This document shows, piece after piece, positions 1 through 8,598 of a stretch of DNA of 64,000 nt. The notes beneath the pieces are model-generated. The model saw nothing but the letters and a program-made list of their open reading frames with translations. It made no database searches and was not told the origin of the DNA. Within the stretch, counting starts at the first letter, position 1. Each line of letters opens with the position of its first letter. Origin of the DNA: Streptomyces sp. BHT-5-2 (lineage in GTDB: Bacteria; Actinomycetota; Actinomycetes; Streptomycetales; Streptomycetaceae); contig NZ_CP081496.1 in the NCBI RefSeq assembly GCF_019774615.1, forward strand, positions 3,720,001-3,784,000, read 5' to 3'. The translations under genes and the position numbers were made by a program.

Positions 1-147
1 ACCGGCGACGCGGGCTGGTCCGCCCACCGGCCCGGCGGGCACCTCACCCGCGTCCTGGACACCGAGTCGAAGACTCTGCCCTACCCCGAACAGACATCCC
101 GCCAGATCTGGGAAGGCCACTCCCCCGCCCCCTTCGATCTCTCGTAA
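1..147 (+). CDS. C-terminal 48 codons of an unidentified protein (cut by window edge)
   Basis: The frame is open from the first base of the window and ends at TAA (145-147), giving about 48 residues rich in Gly, His and Pro and ending PFDLS. No domain is recognisable in this piece. It lies just before a TniQ-like fragment on the same strand, so it could be the end of a Tn7-like transposition ATPase (TniB/TnsC type), which often precedes tniQ. That is inference from position only. Confidence 0.3.
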   Translation, partial: TGDAGWSAHRPGGHLTRVLDTESKTLPYPEQTSRQIWEGHSPAPFDLS

Positions 148-206
148 TTGTCCCGGTCGGCTCCTACGACTGCGGCACCGCCACTCACCTGCCATCGGGA
201 ACAGCG

Positions 207-557
207 CGAATTGGCGCACAGCCAGGCACCACCCGGCGCTGGCGCCTCACCTGGTCGATCGCCTGCACCCGGCACCGGGTGCTGCTCGCGCACGCCTGCC
301 CGGCCTGCGGCCGATGGCCGCACCGCTGCCCCTCTATCAGCCACCAGGTCCGCCAGCACGAATGCCCGGCACGGGCCCGCGACGGACGGACCTGCCGAAC
401 CAACCTGACGCAAAGCGAGGTCCTTCCGCTGCCCCCGGACAGCCCAGTCCTCGACGCGCAGGAATGGATCAACGGACTGCTGGGTCGCATCGAGGCCGGC
501 GACGACGACCCCCGCCTGCGCGAAGCGCGGGCCGGCTCACAGCTGCCCGACCGGTAG
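207..557 (+). pseudogene. TniQ-family transposition protein fragment
   Basis: The frame reads WRLTWSIACTRHRVLLAHAC followed by PACGRWP and an HxxxxC pair further on. This is the zinc-binding signature of TniQ/TnsD-family target-selection proteins (an R-W-x-L-x-W-S-x-A-C-x-x-H-R stretch, then CxxCG). About 115 residues are left, ending at TAG 555-557; the N-terminal two thirds are absent and no start codon is convincing. TniQ proteins direct Tn7-like transposons to target sites. Its 3' end runs head-on into the tnsA remnant on the other strand, which suggests a rearranged, dead element. Confidence 0.5.
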
Positions 558-1498
558 CCATAGAGGACTTCTCGGACGTGCTCGGCCCTCTCCAGCAGCT
601 GCCGCCGTTCCTCCAGACCCAGCTGGGACAGCACAACGGAGGACAGGCCCATGTCGTCCGCCCAGAGCAGGTGGAACGCCGCCGAGCGCACCGCGTCGGG
701 CTCGAAGACCGGAACCGAGGTGAATGCCGCGGCCAGCGTCGCGCCGTCCAGATCGGCCAGCCGAAGTGCCTCCAGGATCACCGGGTCGAACAGCCAAGCC
801 CGGCGGTAGCCGGCCAGGAAACGCAGGTTCTCCAACCGCTCCACCGGCGGCTCGCTCCACACCTGGTAGCCCCAGCCGCGCGACTCGATGACAAGTCGAC
901 TCCGGCCGAAGGTGAAGGCGACGTCCGGGCGCGACACTCTGTGCGCCGGCTTGACGTCGACGACCAGCGGGCCCTTGGTGGTACGAAGAAGGAAGTCAGG
1001 GATGTGCTTGCGCACCGCGCCATCGACGTACGCGGTCATCAGGAACGGCTGTGCGACGATCCGGGAGACATCAGGGTCGAAATCCGCGAACAGCAACCGC
1101 GCCAGCTCCAGTCAGGACTCGTAGATCACCAGCTCCTGCTCCGTCGCCGACCAGACAGACCCCGAGTAGTGCTTCTGCCTCAGGTGCCAGCGAAACGTGC
1201 GCCAGAGACGCGTCGAAAAGGCTGCTCGGCGACGCTTCGCCGAAAGCGCACTCCGCCGACTCGCTTCCGTCAACTTGCCTCGTGCGTAACGGTTGTTGAC
1301 GAAGCAACGCTTCCGAAGGACACGAGTCGTTCGCCCCCTGATGCCGCGCTTCAGCTGCAACACCCACGGTGACTCCAGGCCGTGACCCCTGTCCTGACGA
1401 AGACCACGGAGCAGCCCGAAGGAGTGAACGCGCCGACCAGCGGTTCCACGCGGCTTGCCCAATTCGCCATCCGCTGGACACAGCTTATCCAGTGCCAT
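540..1498 (-). pseudogene. TnsA-like transposase endonuclease, interrupted by an in-frame TGA
   Basis: Two pieces in the same frame, split by TGA at 1112-1114, together match TnsA-like heteromeric transposase endonucleases. The upstream piece ends HYSGSVWSATEQELVIYES; then TGA; then LELARLLFADFDPDV and IVAQPF. The restriction-endonuclease-fold residues are visible: Glu of YES-x-LE, Asp of KHIPDFLL, and the D-x-K of VVDVKP. The family normally has Trp where the TGA sits (YESWLE), so a single TGG-to-TGA change explains the break. Later motifs (SRGW, YEVW-like YQVW, LRFLAGYRR, AFHLLW) are intact. Past about 540 the frame merely runs antisense to the TniQ fragment. Translation of the 3' part from the ATG at 1096 would lack the catalytic Glu. 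The true start is uncertain. Confidence 0.6.
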
Positions 1499-1651
1499 TC
1501 AGCATTTGCGCCGATGACAGCGTTAGGCGCGGTGCAGACATGTGTGGCAAACGGCAGCCCCCGGGCGCGCGGGTAGCGGGTGCCCGGGCGCTGCGGCGTT
1601 TCCCGCGCGGAAGCAGCCCGGCTCCCGCTCCACCGTGCCTGGCACGATCAG

Positions 1652-2308
1652 TTACTGATACAGGCGCTCCAGGTACTGCGAGCCGTAGTACGCCGCCAAC
1701 TCCTCCACGCTCTCCGAACGGCGATCGTGCGCCTTTACGAGCACCGCGCGGGACGGTGCCGCTTCCGGCCGCCAGGTCTCCGGCTGCCAGACTCCGCCGC
1801 GCAGCAGGGCCCTCGGGCAGTGGTAGAAGACCTGGTCGATCTCGACCAGCAGGGCCAGCCGTGGACGATTCCCCTTCACCACCATGTCGTCGAAGAAAGG
1901 CGCATCGCGCAGGATGCGCGCGCGGCCGTTGATGCGCAGCGTGTCGGGGCGGCCGGGGATCAGGTAGAGCAGCCCCACGTGGGGATTGGCCAGGATGTTG
2001 CGGAACCCGTCGGCCCGGCGGTTCCCGGGACGTTCGGGGATCGCGATCGTCGTGTCGTCCAGCACGAGCGTGAACCCGGCCGGGTCCCCCTTCGGTGACG
2101 CGTCGCAGCTGCCGCCGGCGCCCGAGGTCGCCACCACGCACAGCGGCGACGCGGCCAGCCACTGGCGGTCGTGCTCGTGCAGGCTCGGCCGGACCTTGAC
2201 CAGCGCTCCCGGTGTCGGCTCGCCGAGCAGTTCCCCCAGCTCGTCCGGTGACGTCACCTCGACCAGGTCTGTGCGCAGCACGGACCTCACCCCCTCCTGT
2301 CGGTACAT
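1652..2308 (-). CDS. PPOX-type FMN-dependent flavoprotein (MSMEG_1061-like)
   Basis: The 218-residue product has the split-barrel fold of pyridoxamine-5'-phosphate-oxidase-like flavoproteins: a CVVATSGAGGSCDASPKGD stretch, then LDDTTIAIPERPGNRRADG, NILANPHVGLLYLIPGR and DTLRINGRARI. These match the FMN-binding strands of the family in which MSMEG_1061 is the named example. It probably uses FMN or F420-like cofactors in redox chemistry of an unknown small molecule. The start was placed at ATG 2306-2308 (MYRQEGVRSVL) because the preceding frame contains no family-like sequence. It stands alone, with no operon partner, and the adjacent upstream gene is convergent in neither direction. Substrate is not predictable. 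Confidence 0.8.
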   Translation of the reverse strand: MYRQEGVRSVLRTDLVEVTSPDELGELLGEPTPGALVKVRPSLHEHDRQWLAASPLCVVATSGAGGSCDASPKGDPAGFTLVLDDTTIAIPERPGNRRADGFRNILANPHVGLLYLIPGRPDTLRINGRARILRDAPFFDDMVVKGNRPRLALLVEIDQVFYHCPRALLRGGVWQPETWRPEAAPSRAVLVKAHDRRSESVEELAAYYGSQYLERLYQ

Positions 2309-2625
2309 GAACAGATCGAGCGTAGACGACGGCTCGCCATCAGCGGCCGGTGCGAGGATCAGCGGGAATCCGCACGACAGCACCCGAGCGGGCGCGGTCT
2401 CGTGCCGCCGGTTTGGCCAGGATCCGGCCCACGTGTGTCTTGTCGGCCGACGTGGGCAGTCCACCGCGATCGTTGCCGTGCTACCGGTGGTGCAGCCGCT
2501 TGGTCATCCCGAATACCAGCGGAGGCGCATCGGTGAGGAAACACCGTGGTTTGCAACAGCCCTCGCCGGGCTGAGTCGTGACGGGGATCGAGGAGACGGG
2601 CCGCACTTGCGCCAAGAGGGCGGTG
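2309..2625. other. 317-bp intergenic region, no supported gene
   Basis: This stretch lies between the PPOX flavoprotein and the end of the esterase gene, both on the minus strand. Open frames are only GC-driven shadows without a recognisable motif. It should hold the flavoprotein promoter; I could not place one with confidence. Confidence 0.4.
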
Positions 2626-3723
2626 TCAGGTGACGGATGCGAAGGTCTTCTCCAGGCGCGGGATGTAGTCGACGAGATCCTGTTGCCAGCAGTAGCCGTT
2701 GTGGCCACCGTTGCAGTGCGTGCCCCAGGTGGAGCCGTTGCCGTAGTCGACGTAGTAGTAGGGCATTCGAAGGGCGTCCATGTGGTCCTTGACGTGCTTG
2801 GACGCACCCTCGACCCAGAATTCCAGATCGGTGGGGTTGCCGCCGCCGTTGCCGACGTAGATGGAGACCCCGACGTCGGCCAACTTGCCCATGTGGGTGG
2901 AGGGGTCGACGGCGTTCCACATCCGGTCGGCGTTGAACACCGGGTAGGGCGAGCCGAACAGGGCATCGCTGTCCACGCCGGGCTTGTAGGGGTCGTGGGC
3001 GCTGTCGCAGGCGTCGGGTCCGGAGGCGGAGGCACAGATCGCGCCGAGCGCGTCGGTCACTGTGGCGACGGCGGCCAGGCGCAGGTCCATGGAGTCGGCC
3101 GACAGGTCGATGTCACCCGAAAGCGATGCGGTCTGGCTGAACAGTTCGGGGCGGTCCTGGGCGTAATGCAGGGCACCGAACCCGCCCATCGAGATGCCGG
3201 CGATGGCGCGGCCCTTCTTGGTGGCGATCGTGCGCAGGTTGGCGTCGATGAAGGGAATCACCTGATCGAGGTGGAAGTTCTCCCAGTTCTGCGGGCCCAA
3301 CGCGGTGTTCTGGTCACGCCAGTTCGCATACCAGCCGCGATGACCGCCGTCCGGGATGACCGTGATCATTGATTTGGAGGTGGTCAGTGCCGGGTAGGTC
3401 TGGTTGACCGGGTCGTCCGGTGAGCCGTGCAGGAAGTACAGCACCGGGTAGCGCTTGGTGGGGTTGGCGTTGTAGTCGCCCGGAAGAATGATCTTGATGT
3501 GATGGGCGCCGGCGACCTGGCCCGTGGTCACGGTGATGACGAAGTTGGTGGCGGTTCCGGTCGCCGTGCCGACCTGGGTCAGTCCGAACCCGTCGGCCAG
3601 AGGGGGCGGGGTCGAGGCGTCGGCGTGCGCGGCGGGTGGTGCCAATACGGTCATGACCGCGGCCGTGGCGGCGATGACGGCCGTCTTGGCACGGTAACGC
3701 CAGGCAGACAAGAGGGATTTCAA
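2626..3723 (-). CDS. secreted alpha/beta-hydrolase esterase (antigen 85 / esterase D-like)
   Basis: The 365-residue product starts with a Sec signal peptide (KSLLSAWRYRAKTAVIAA, then a hydrophobic core and AHADA cleavage region). The mature part has the alpha/beta-hydrolase core: KRYPVLYFLHGSPDD, SMITVIPDGGHRGWY, and the nucleophile elbow GISMGGFGALHYA, with Ser as catalytic residue. The C-terminal THCNGGHNGYCWQQ probably supplies the histidine. This layout fits the esterase D / mycolyltransferase-like family, whose Streptomyces members are extracellular esterases. I chose the TTG at 3721-3723 because GAAGGG lies about 7 nt upstream and the signal peptide begins there; the longer frame to 3936 adds non-homologous residues. 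It acts outside the cell; substrate unknown. Confidence 0.8.
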   Translation of the reverse strand: MKSLLSAWRYRAKTAVIAATAAVMTVLAPPAAHADASTPPPLADGFGLTQVGTATGTATNFVITVTTGQVAGAHHIKIILPGDYNANPTKRYPVLYFLHGSPDDPVNQTYPALTTSKSMITVIPDGGHRGWYANWRDQNTALGPQNWENFHLDQVIPFIDANLRTIATKKGRAIAGISMGGFGALHYAQDRPELFSQTASLSGDIDLSADSMDLRLAAVATVTDALGAICASASGPDACDSAHDPYKPGVDSDALFGSPYPVFNADRMWNAVDPSTHMGKLADVGVSIYVGNGGGNPTDLEFWVEGASKHVKDHMDALRMPYYYVDYGNGSTWGTHCNGGHNGYCWQQDLVDYIPRLEKTFASVT

Positions 3724-4178
3724 TGGACTGCCCTTCGGAGGGTGGGACTGGGGTGTCAGGCAAGAGACGCGAACCGCTGATTGAAGCAAGAGGACGCGAA
3801 TGTCTGATTGAGGATCTGCGATCTCAACCACCTGGGCGGGCGGGACGTTTCCACGCGTCACGGCGACTGACAGCCGCCAGCACCAAGCGTTGACGGCCAA
3901 TGCCATGGCCGCGCAATGATCCATACCCGTAGCCATCGCTCCACGGCTCGCAGTCTGCCAGCAAGCGATGAATCCCCGATGAAATCGAGATCCGTCGGCC
4001 GCAGGGGAACGTCAAATTTTGTGATCTCGGTGTGGAGTCCGGCCCGGGCCTGCTCGGCGCCTGAGACGTCATCCGTGTTCCGCACGTGATCGTTTGGAAC
4101 CTTCCGAGAACTTGTTCCACGAGACGTGCCGCGTCCCGCCGCCGCGACCGGATCGGCGTAAACGCCCGTGCAGAGTAC
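3724..4178. other. 455-bp gap with only a weak orphan frame
   Basis: No gene is well supported. A minus-strand frame 3858-4085 (75 codons) contains TEITKFDVPLRPTDLDFIGD, which looks less random than its surroundings and might be a decayed gene end. It has no ribosome binding site and no recognisable family. The region upstream of the esterase start should carry its promoter. Confidence 0.3.
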
Positions 4179-4676
4179 TCATTCGGAGGGTGCGGTATCC
4201 CGCGAGGCCGCGCTCGACACAACTGTCTCTCGGGCTCGCTGAGCAGCCGCCCGGTCGAGGCTCATCGTGAAACGGTCACGCCGTGATGTCACAACGGCCA
4301 GCACGCCAATGGCGATCAGCGACCAGCCGCCCGAGACCGGTTCCAGTACTGCCACCGGGATTCCGAGTGCCAGCAGGATCCATCCGGCCTCCACCGGCAT
4401 CGTGCCCGTGGCAATCACGGACCTCCTGGCAAGGAGCCCAAGACCGAAGAAGGCAATCCCGCTGATCATGAACCACAGGGCCATCATGCGGGCATCGTCG
4501 TCGTTGCGGACCGTGTTCCACAGCCCGCCGGAGACGATGCCGCTCCAGCGCGAGTACGCGGCGATGCCGCCCACCGTCATGTGCACCACAGCCGCAGCGA
4601 GCATCAGTCGGGGCACCCACAGGCGGAGACCTCTGGCGTTGGGCTTACGGGATTCCGGGCGTGCGTAGGCATTCAT
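4179..4676 (-). CDS. small four-helix membrane protein (DUF6463-like)
   Basis: The 165-residue protein has a basic N-terminus (about 20 residues) followed by four hydrophobic segments near residues 24-42, 65-83, 95-110 and 118-130, and an Ala/Arg-rich tail. The pattern resembles DUF6463-type membrane proteins that are often co-transcribed with a TetR regulator. It starts 49 bp after the tetR stop on the same strand, so the two most likely form an operon repressed through the palindrome at 5282-5310. A role in small-molecule tolerance is plausible from context but not shown. Confidence 0.65.
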   Translation of the reverse strand: MNAYARPESRKPNARGLRLWVPRLMLAAAVVHMTVGGIAAYSRWSGIVSGGLWNTVRNDDDARMMALWFMISGIAFFGLGLLARRSVIATGTMPVEAGWILLALGIPVAVLEPVSGGWSLIAIGVLAVVTSRRDRFTMSLDRAAAQRARETVVSSAASRDTAPSE

Positions 4677-4725
4677 GACACTGTGTTCCTTCCGGACGGG
4701 GGACGCACCTCGGTCGCCTGCGAAG

Positions 4726-5268
4726 TCAGGAGGTCGGCCGGTCCAGGAGCGGCAGCAGCAGCTCGTACATGCCGTGCAGCTCTGATTTCGGGAGCGGGGG
4801 CAGGAGATGCTCTGCCCCGACCAACATCAGATAGAGCATCTTGGCCATTTGGTCCGGTCTTCCGTGGCCGGCCTGTTCGCACAGATCCCGCAGATATCCG
4901 ATGCGGGTAGCGTCGACACGCTCCTGCACCCGCGCCGCTTCCGGATCCTGTTTCGCCCAGGCCCGCATCGCGACCTCCAGCGACGGACTGGCGCCCTTGG
5001 TCGCTTCCGCCATGAGCCTGTCCAGCCGCTCCCTGGCGGGCAGCGTGTCGGACGCTTCCACCCCATTGATGATCGCCGTGGTGCACCTGGCTTCGAAGTG
5101 GTCGAGCAGTCTGGTCCGGTACTTCGGCATCGATCCGAAGTGGTGGTAGAAGGCGCCCTTCGACATGCCCATGCGCTTGCACAGTTGCTCCAGCGTGACC
5201 GCCGGGGCACCCTGCTCCGCCAGCAGCAGCAAACCTTGATCCAGCCATGCCGATCTCTCTGCGCTCAC
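4726..5268 (-). CDS. TetR/AcrR-family transcriptional repressor
   Basis: The 180-residue protein carries an N-terminal TetR DNA-binding domain: GLLLLAEQGAPAVTLEQLC, then KRMGMSKGAFYHHFGSM, the classic helix-turn-helix with the YxHF signature. The C-terminal ligand-binding domain (residues 60-180) is alpha-helical and divergent. The GTG at 5266-5268 is the only start that keeps the complete HTH. The gene is followed by a small membrane protein, and a near-perfect palindrome lies 14 bp upstream of the start, which points to autoregulation of a two-gene operon. The inducer is unknown. Confidence 0.85.
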   Translation of the reverse strand: MSAERSAWLDQGLLLLAEQGAPAVTLEQLCKRMGMSKGAFYHHFGSMPKYRTRLLDHFEARCTTAIINGVEASDTLPARERLDRLMAEATKGASPSLEVAMRAWAKQDPEAARVQERVDATRIGYLRDLCEQAGHGRPDQMAKMLYLMLVGAEHLLPPLPKSELHGMYELLLPLLDRPTS

Positions 5269-5281
5269 CCTGGCTCCGTCC

Positions 5282-5310
5282 TCTCCATACCAAAAGGTTT
5301 GGTATGGAGA
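5282..5310. promoter_or_regulatory. TetR operator: 13-bp perfect inverted repeat
   Basis: TCTCCATACCAAA (5282-5294) and TTTGGTATGGAGA (5298-5310) are exact inverted repeats with a 3-bp spacer AGG. The AT-rich core stands out from GC-rich surroundings. The position, just before the tetR start codon, is where TetR-family autoregulators bind. Confidence 0.75.
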
Positions 5311-5383
5311 AGGCTAACACGCGTGTCCGAAGCGCTCGCCTCTCCCCCGTCGCCTGGCACCTCCGTACGACGAAGGGTGACGC

Positions 5384-7219
5384 CTACCACCGGGTCTGTG
5401 CCGTGAGTGCGGTCAGCAGTACGGCGATTCCCACCGCGAGCCAGCACACGTAGTCGCCGAGAAGGCCCGAGTGCAGTCGACGCAACGGCAGGACGAGACG
5501 GTGGTTGAGCTGAGCGCTCCGGCGTCCACGGGATGCCCGGACCGCTGTCAGTGCCGCCGCCACCGCCAACACCGATGACACGAAACCGAGCAGCACACCC
5601 GAGCTGGTCCAGCCGGTCGACGGGGGCGTCTGGGCCGAGGGGACGGCGAACCTCAGCACGGCCCCGGTATATCCGGGCCGGCTGATGAAGAGCCGGGAAG
5701 CATCGGCCAGCGAACGTCCGACCGCCGGCAGCACGCCGACCAGCAGGCTCCCCAGCAGGAGTACGCCCGGTACGGCGAGCATCGGGAGGGGGATCTTCCG
5801 CGAAGGGCCTTGGATCTCCGGTTCCTCGCCCTCCCCTGTGGTCTCGGGCTCGCCGGGCCGCTCGGACGGAGAGGGGCCCGCACCGGTGAACACGCGCAAT
5901 GTCGCCCGCAGCACCGCTCCGCCGGTGACAGCTGATACGAGGATGAACACGCCCGGGAACCACCAGAGTTCATGTTCGGAGGCGTTCTCTGCAATCGCCT
6001 TTCCCAACCCCGTCCCGAAGGGCGGTAGACCGGCCAGCGCCAGACCCCCGAGGGCGAACAGCACGCCGAGCACCGGCAGATCGCGTGCCTGGCCGTGCAG
6101 GCCGTGCTCGTCCACCGAGCCGTAGCGGTCGAGGAGTACACCGGTCAGAGCGAACAACGCCGCCTTGGCGCCCGCATGGCCGGCCACGTACAACGCCGTG
6201 CCGGCCAGCCCCTCCGGCGCGAGCAGCGCGACGCCGCTCAGGAACAGGCCGATGTGACTGATGGTGGAAAAGGCCAACAGGCGTTTGATGTTGCGTTGCT
6301 GCCAGCACATCACCGCTCCGATGAGGGCCGTGCCGACCCCGAGGGCCAGCAAGGTGGTGCGTACGGCCGGCTGTGGGATGCCGCCGGGGCCGGCGAAGAC
6401 GGTCCAGTAGATCCGTGCAGTGCCGTAGACGCCGAGTTCCACCATGACGCCCGAGAGCAGCATGCAGACGGGAGTGGGGGCGACGGCGTGGGCGTCGGGC
6501 AGCCAGAAGTGGAACGGCGCCACGGCGGCCTTGACGAGAGGGCCGGTGAGCACGAGCACGAACGCGCACACCACCAGTGCGTCCCGGCCATGGTTGTCCA
6601 GCGAGCGGCCGAGCTGGGCGAGTCCGAGCTCGCCGGTCCGCGCGTACAGCAGCCCGATGCCCAGCAGGGAGCAGTACGCGGCCAGGGAGTTGACGATGCC
6701 GAAGGTGAGTGCGCCGTGCAGCGGGCGCGGGTCCTCGATCCGGTAGCCGGTGAGTGCGTAGGCCACCACGCCCATGAGCTCGAAGAAGACGAAGGCGTTG
6801 AAGAGGTCGCCGGTCAGCGCGAACCCGCACATGCCGGCTTCGAAGAGCAGGAGCAGGGCCGGGAAGGTGCCGCTCTTCTCGCCCGACGGTTCATCGAAGT
6901 AGCGCCAGGAGTAGGCGACCACGGCGAGCACCAGGGTGGCGACGAGCAGGGCGAGGCCGCTGCCGAGGCGGTCGGCGACGAGCACGATGCCGACGCTCTC
7001 GCCCTTGCTGGGTGTCCAGCCGCCGAGCCAGGACACGGCTCGGCCGTCGCCGGTCCGCGCCCAGAGCAGAGCCAGGCACATCATGTCGGCCGCTGCCAAG
7101 ACGGTGGTCAGCCCATCGATGGCGAGCCTGGGCAGCCACCGCCCGGCCAGGGCCAGCACCACTGCCCCCAGCAGCGGGACAGCCACGGCGAGCGGCAGCA
7201 GCGCCTCGGTGCCCGGCAC
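5384..7219 (-). CDS. mnhD: Mrp-type cation/proton antiporter subunit D
   Basis: The 611-residue polytopic protein belongs to the proton-translocating NADH-quinone-oxidoreductase M/N and MrpD family. The conserved core is visible: LLFEAGMCGFALTGDLFNAF, VKAAVAPFHFWLPDAHAVAP (with the key Lys and the HFWLPDAH box), and KRLLAFSTISHIG (second Lys). About 14 hydrophobic helices are expected. The GTG start at 7217-7219 follows the mnhC stop by 4 bp. It is the last gene of a seven-gene minus-strand operon. The product should sit in the membrane as the proton-conducting subunit that couples H+ entry to Na+ or K+ export. A loop of about 60 residues rich in Glu, Gly and Pro (near residue 445) is unusual for the family. 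Confidence 0.9.
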   Translation of the reverse strand: MPGTEALLPLAVAVPLLGAVVLALAGRWLPRLAIDGLTTVLAAADMMCLALLWARTGDGRAVSWLGGWTPSKGESVGIVLVADRLGSGLALLVATLVLAVVAYSWRYFDEPSGEKSGTFPALLLLFEAGMCGFALTGDLFNAFVFFELMGVVAYALTGYRIEDPRPLHGALTFGIVNSLAAYCSLLGIGLLYARTGELGLAQLGRSLDNHGRDALVVCAFVLVLTGPLVKAAVAPFHFWLPDAHAVAPTPVCMLLSGVMVELGVYGTARIYWTVFAGPGGIPQPAVRTTLLALGVGTALIGAVMCWQQRNIKRLLAFSTISHIGLFLSGVALLAPEGLAGTALYVAGHAGAKAALFALTGVLLDRYGSVDEHGLHGQARDLPVLGVLFALGGLALAGLPPFGTGLGKAIAENASEHELWWFPGVFILVSAVTGGAVLRATLRVFTGAGPSPSERPGEPETTGEGEEPEIQGPSRKIPLPMLAVPGVLLLGSLLVGVLPAVGRSLADASRLFISRPGYTGAVLRFAVPSAQTPPSTGWTSSGVLLGFVSSVLAVAAALTAVRASRGRRSAQLNHRLVLPLRRLHSGLLGDYVCWLAVGIAVLLTALTAQTRW

Positions 7220-7223
7220 CTTG

Positions 7224-7568
7224 TCAGCCCCGCAGCCCGGTCAGCTGCTCGGGGTCCACCGTGCCGTGCCGTTTGCGCAGTTGAATGACCAGGGCGAGCA
7301 GCAGTGCCGTGACGGTGGCACCGACCACCACGTCGGTCAGTGCCAGGGCCTGCACGACCGGGTCGACAACCGGGGACCCAACCGGCAGGTCGGCGTACAC
7401 GGGTGCGGTCGCGCCCCGCCGGTATCCGATGGCAAGCAGCAGAACATACGTCGAGGACTGCGCGACGGACAGACATCCGATCGCTTGGATCAGGTCGCGG
7501 CTGACAACCAGGCCGAAGACACCGACCAGCAGGATCCATCCCGAAACGAGGAAGGGGAAGATCGCCAT
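7224..7568 (-). CDS. mnhC: Mrp-type antiporter subunit C
   Basis: The 114-residue membrane protein is a NuoK/MrpC homologue with three helices. FPFLVSGWILLVGVFGLVVS begins the first, AIGCLSVAQSSTYVLLLAIG the second (NuoK has a conserved Glu in this position range), and DPVVQALALTDVVVGATVTA the third; the VxALxLTxVVVG motif is diagnostic. The ATG at 7566-7568 overlaps the mnhB TGA (TGATG), so translation is coupled. Confidence 0.9.
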   Translation of the reverse strand: MAIFPFLVSGWILLVGVFGLVVSRDLIQAIGCLSVAQSSTYVLLLAIGYRRGATAPVYADLPVGSPVVDPVVQALALTDVVVGATVTALLLALVIQLRKRHGTVDPEQLTGLRG

Positions 7569-8332
7569 CAGGCATCCTTTGCGTCGGGGGCGGCAGGTCC
7601 TCGACCGGCCTCGGAGATCTCGACGGCCTGGTCGAGAAAGCCTGCCAGCAGGACGATGACGCCCGAGCCGACCTCGATCCCGACGGCTGCGTTGATCACT
7701 GGGACCAGCCCGCCGGAGGAGAGTTGGTTGAACGTCCCCAGTGGCAGGAAGTTGTGCAGAAAGGCGCCGCTGACGATGAGTCCCGCCACCCCGAGGGCGG
7801 TGAACGCACCGGCTGCGAGCGCATCGGCGATGTCGAGCACTTCGAGCGGCCGTACCTGTTTGAGAACGAGGTAGTCCGCCGCCACGTACGCCAGGTGCAG
7901 TCCGGTGGCCAGGACAACCCCGCCCTGGAATCCGCCGCCAGGGCTGAGCTGCCCGTGCGCGACGATGTACACGCCGACGAGCAGAGTGACGGGCAGGAGC
8001 AGTGCGCCGAACAAGCGGGTGCTCGGCAGTACCCGCTCGGGCCCGGGCACATTCTTGCGCTCGTCACGGGCCAAGCGCAGCAGCATGGTTGCGCCGAGTA
8101 CGGAGGCGAACAGGATCGACTCCTCGCCCAGGGTGTCGAAGGCGCGCAGGTCGAAGTTGACGGAGGAGACGGCATTGGCCGTGCGTTGCCGCAACGCCGC
8201 AGCAACAGCCCGCTCGCCGTAGGGGTGGGTGGTCGTACCAAAACTCGGAAGTCCGCTGCACGCCGCGGCGAAGCAGGCCGCGATGACGACGGCAGCCGCC
8301 CCGAACAGCCACAGCCGCGCGGTGCGGCTCAC
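7568..8332 (-). CDS. mnhB: MrpB subunit fused to the MrpA C-terminal (MbhE-like) segment
   Basis: The 254-residue protein has two parts. Residues 1-95 carry VNFDLRAFDTLGEESILFAS, which matches the extreme C-terminal part of MrpA (the MbhE region: a V-N-x-I-L-x-D-x-R-x-x-D-T-x-G-E type motif). Residues 105-245 are MrpB: LFGALLLPVTLLVGVYIVAH, then GQLSPGGGFQGGVVLATGLH, the invariant H-G-x-x-x-P-G-G-G-F-Q-G-G box. Translation starts at GTG 8330-8332, overlapping the previous stop. A fusion of this kind fits the absence of a full-length mrpA in the operon. Confidence 0.85.
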   Translation of the reverse strand: MSRTARLWLFGAAAVVIAACFAAACSGLPSFGTTTHPYGERAVAAALRQRTANAVSSVNFDLRAFDTLGEESILFASVLGATMLLRLARDERKNVPGPERVLPSTRLFGALLLPVTLLVGVYIVAHGQLSPGGGFQGGVVLATGLHLAYVAADYLVLKQVRPLEVLDIADALAAGAFTALGVAGLIVSGAFLHNFLPLGTFNQLSSGGLVPVINAAVGIEVGSGVIVLLAGFLDQAVEISEAGRGPAAPDAKDA

Positions 8333-8598
8333 CCCCGGCCTGTCTTCCGCCGCTGTTCCGCGCCGTCGCGCCTGACCTTGCGGGCTGTCAGCAGGATGAG
8401 CAGAGGGGTCACTGCCGAGCCCACGCCGAGCTGCGAGAGCGCAACGTCAGGCGCTTGGAAGACGGTGAAAAGCAGTGCCAGGCTCAGACCGAGCAGGGAG
8501 AGCACCACGGCCTGCCGCACAGGGTCCCGTGCCAGGGCTGCCGCGGTTGCCGTTGCCGCGACGATCAGCAACGCGATCACGACCAGAACGTCTCTCAC
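8329..8598 (-). CDS. DUF4040 / MbhD-like subunit (MrpA fragment homologue)
   Basis: This 89-residue membrane protein corresponds to the DUF4040 segment found in MrpA and as the separate subunit MbhD in archaeal membrane-bound hydrogenases. FQAPDVALSQLGVGSAVTPL is the conserved stretch (x-x-A-P-D-V-A-x-x-E/Q). GTG 8596-8598 overlaps the mnhG stop (GTGA), and its own stop overlaps the mnhB start. I rejected the longer frame to 8988 because it runs antisense through mnhG. Confidence 0.8.
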   Translation of the reverse strand: MRDVLVVIALLIVAATATAAALARDPVRQAVVLSLLGLSLALLFTVFQAPDVALSQLGVGSAVTPLLILLTARKVRRDGAEQRRKTGRG

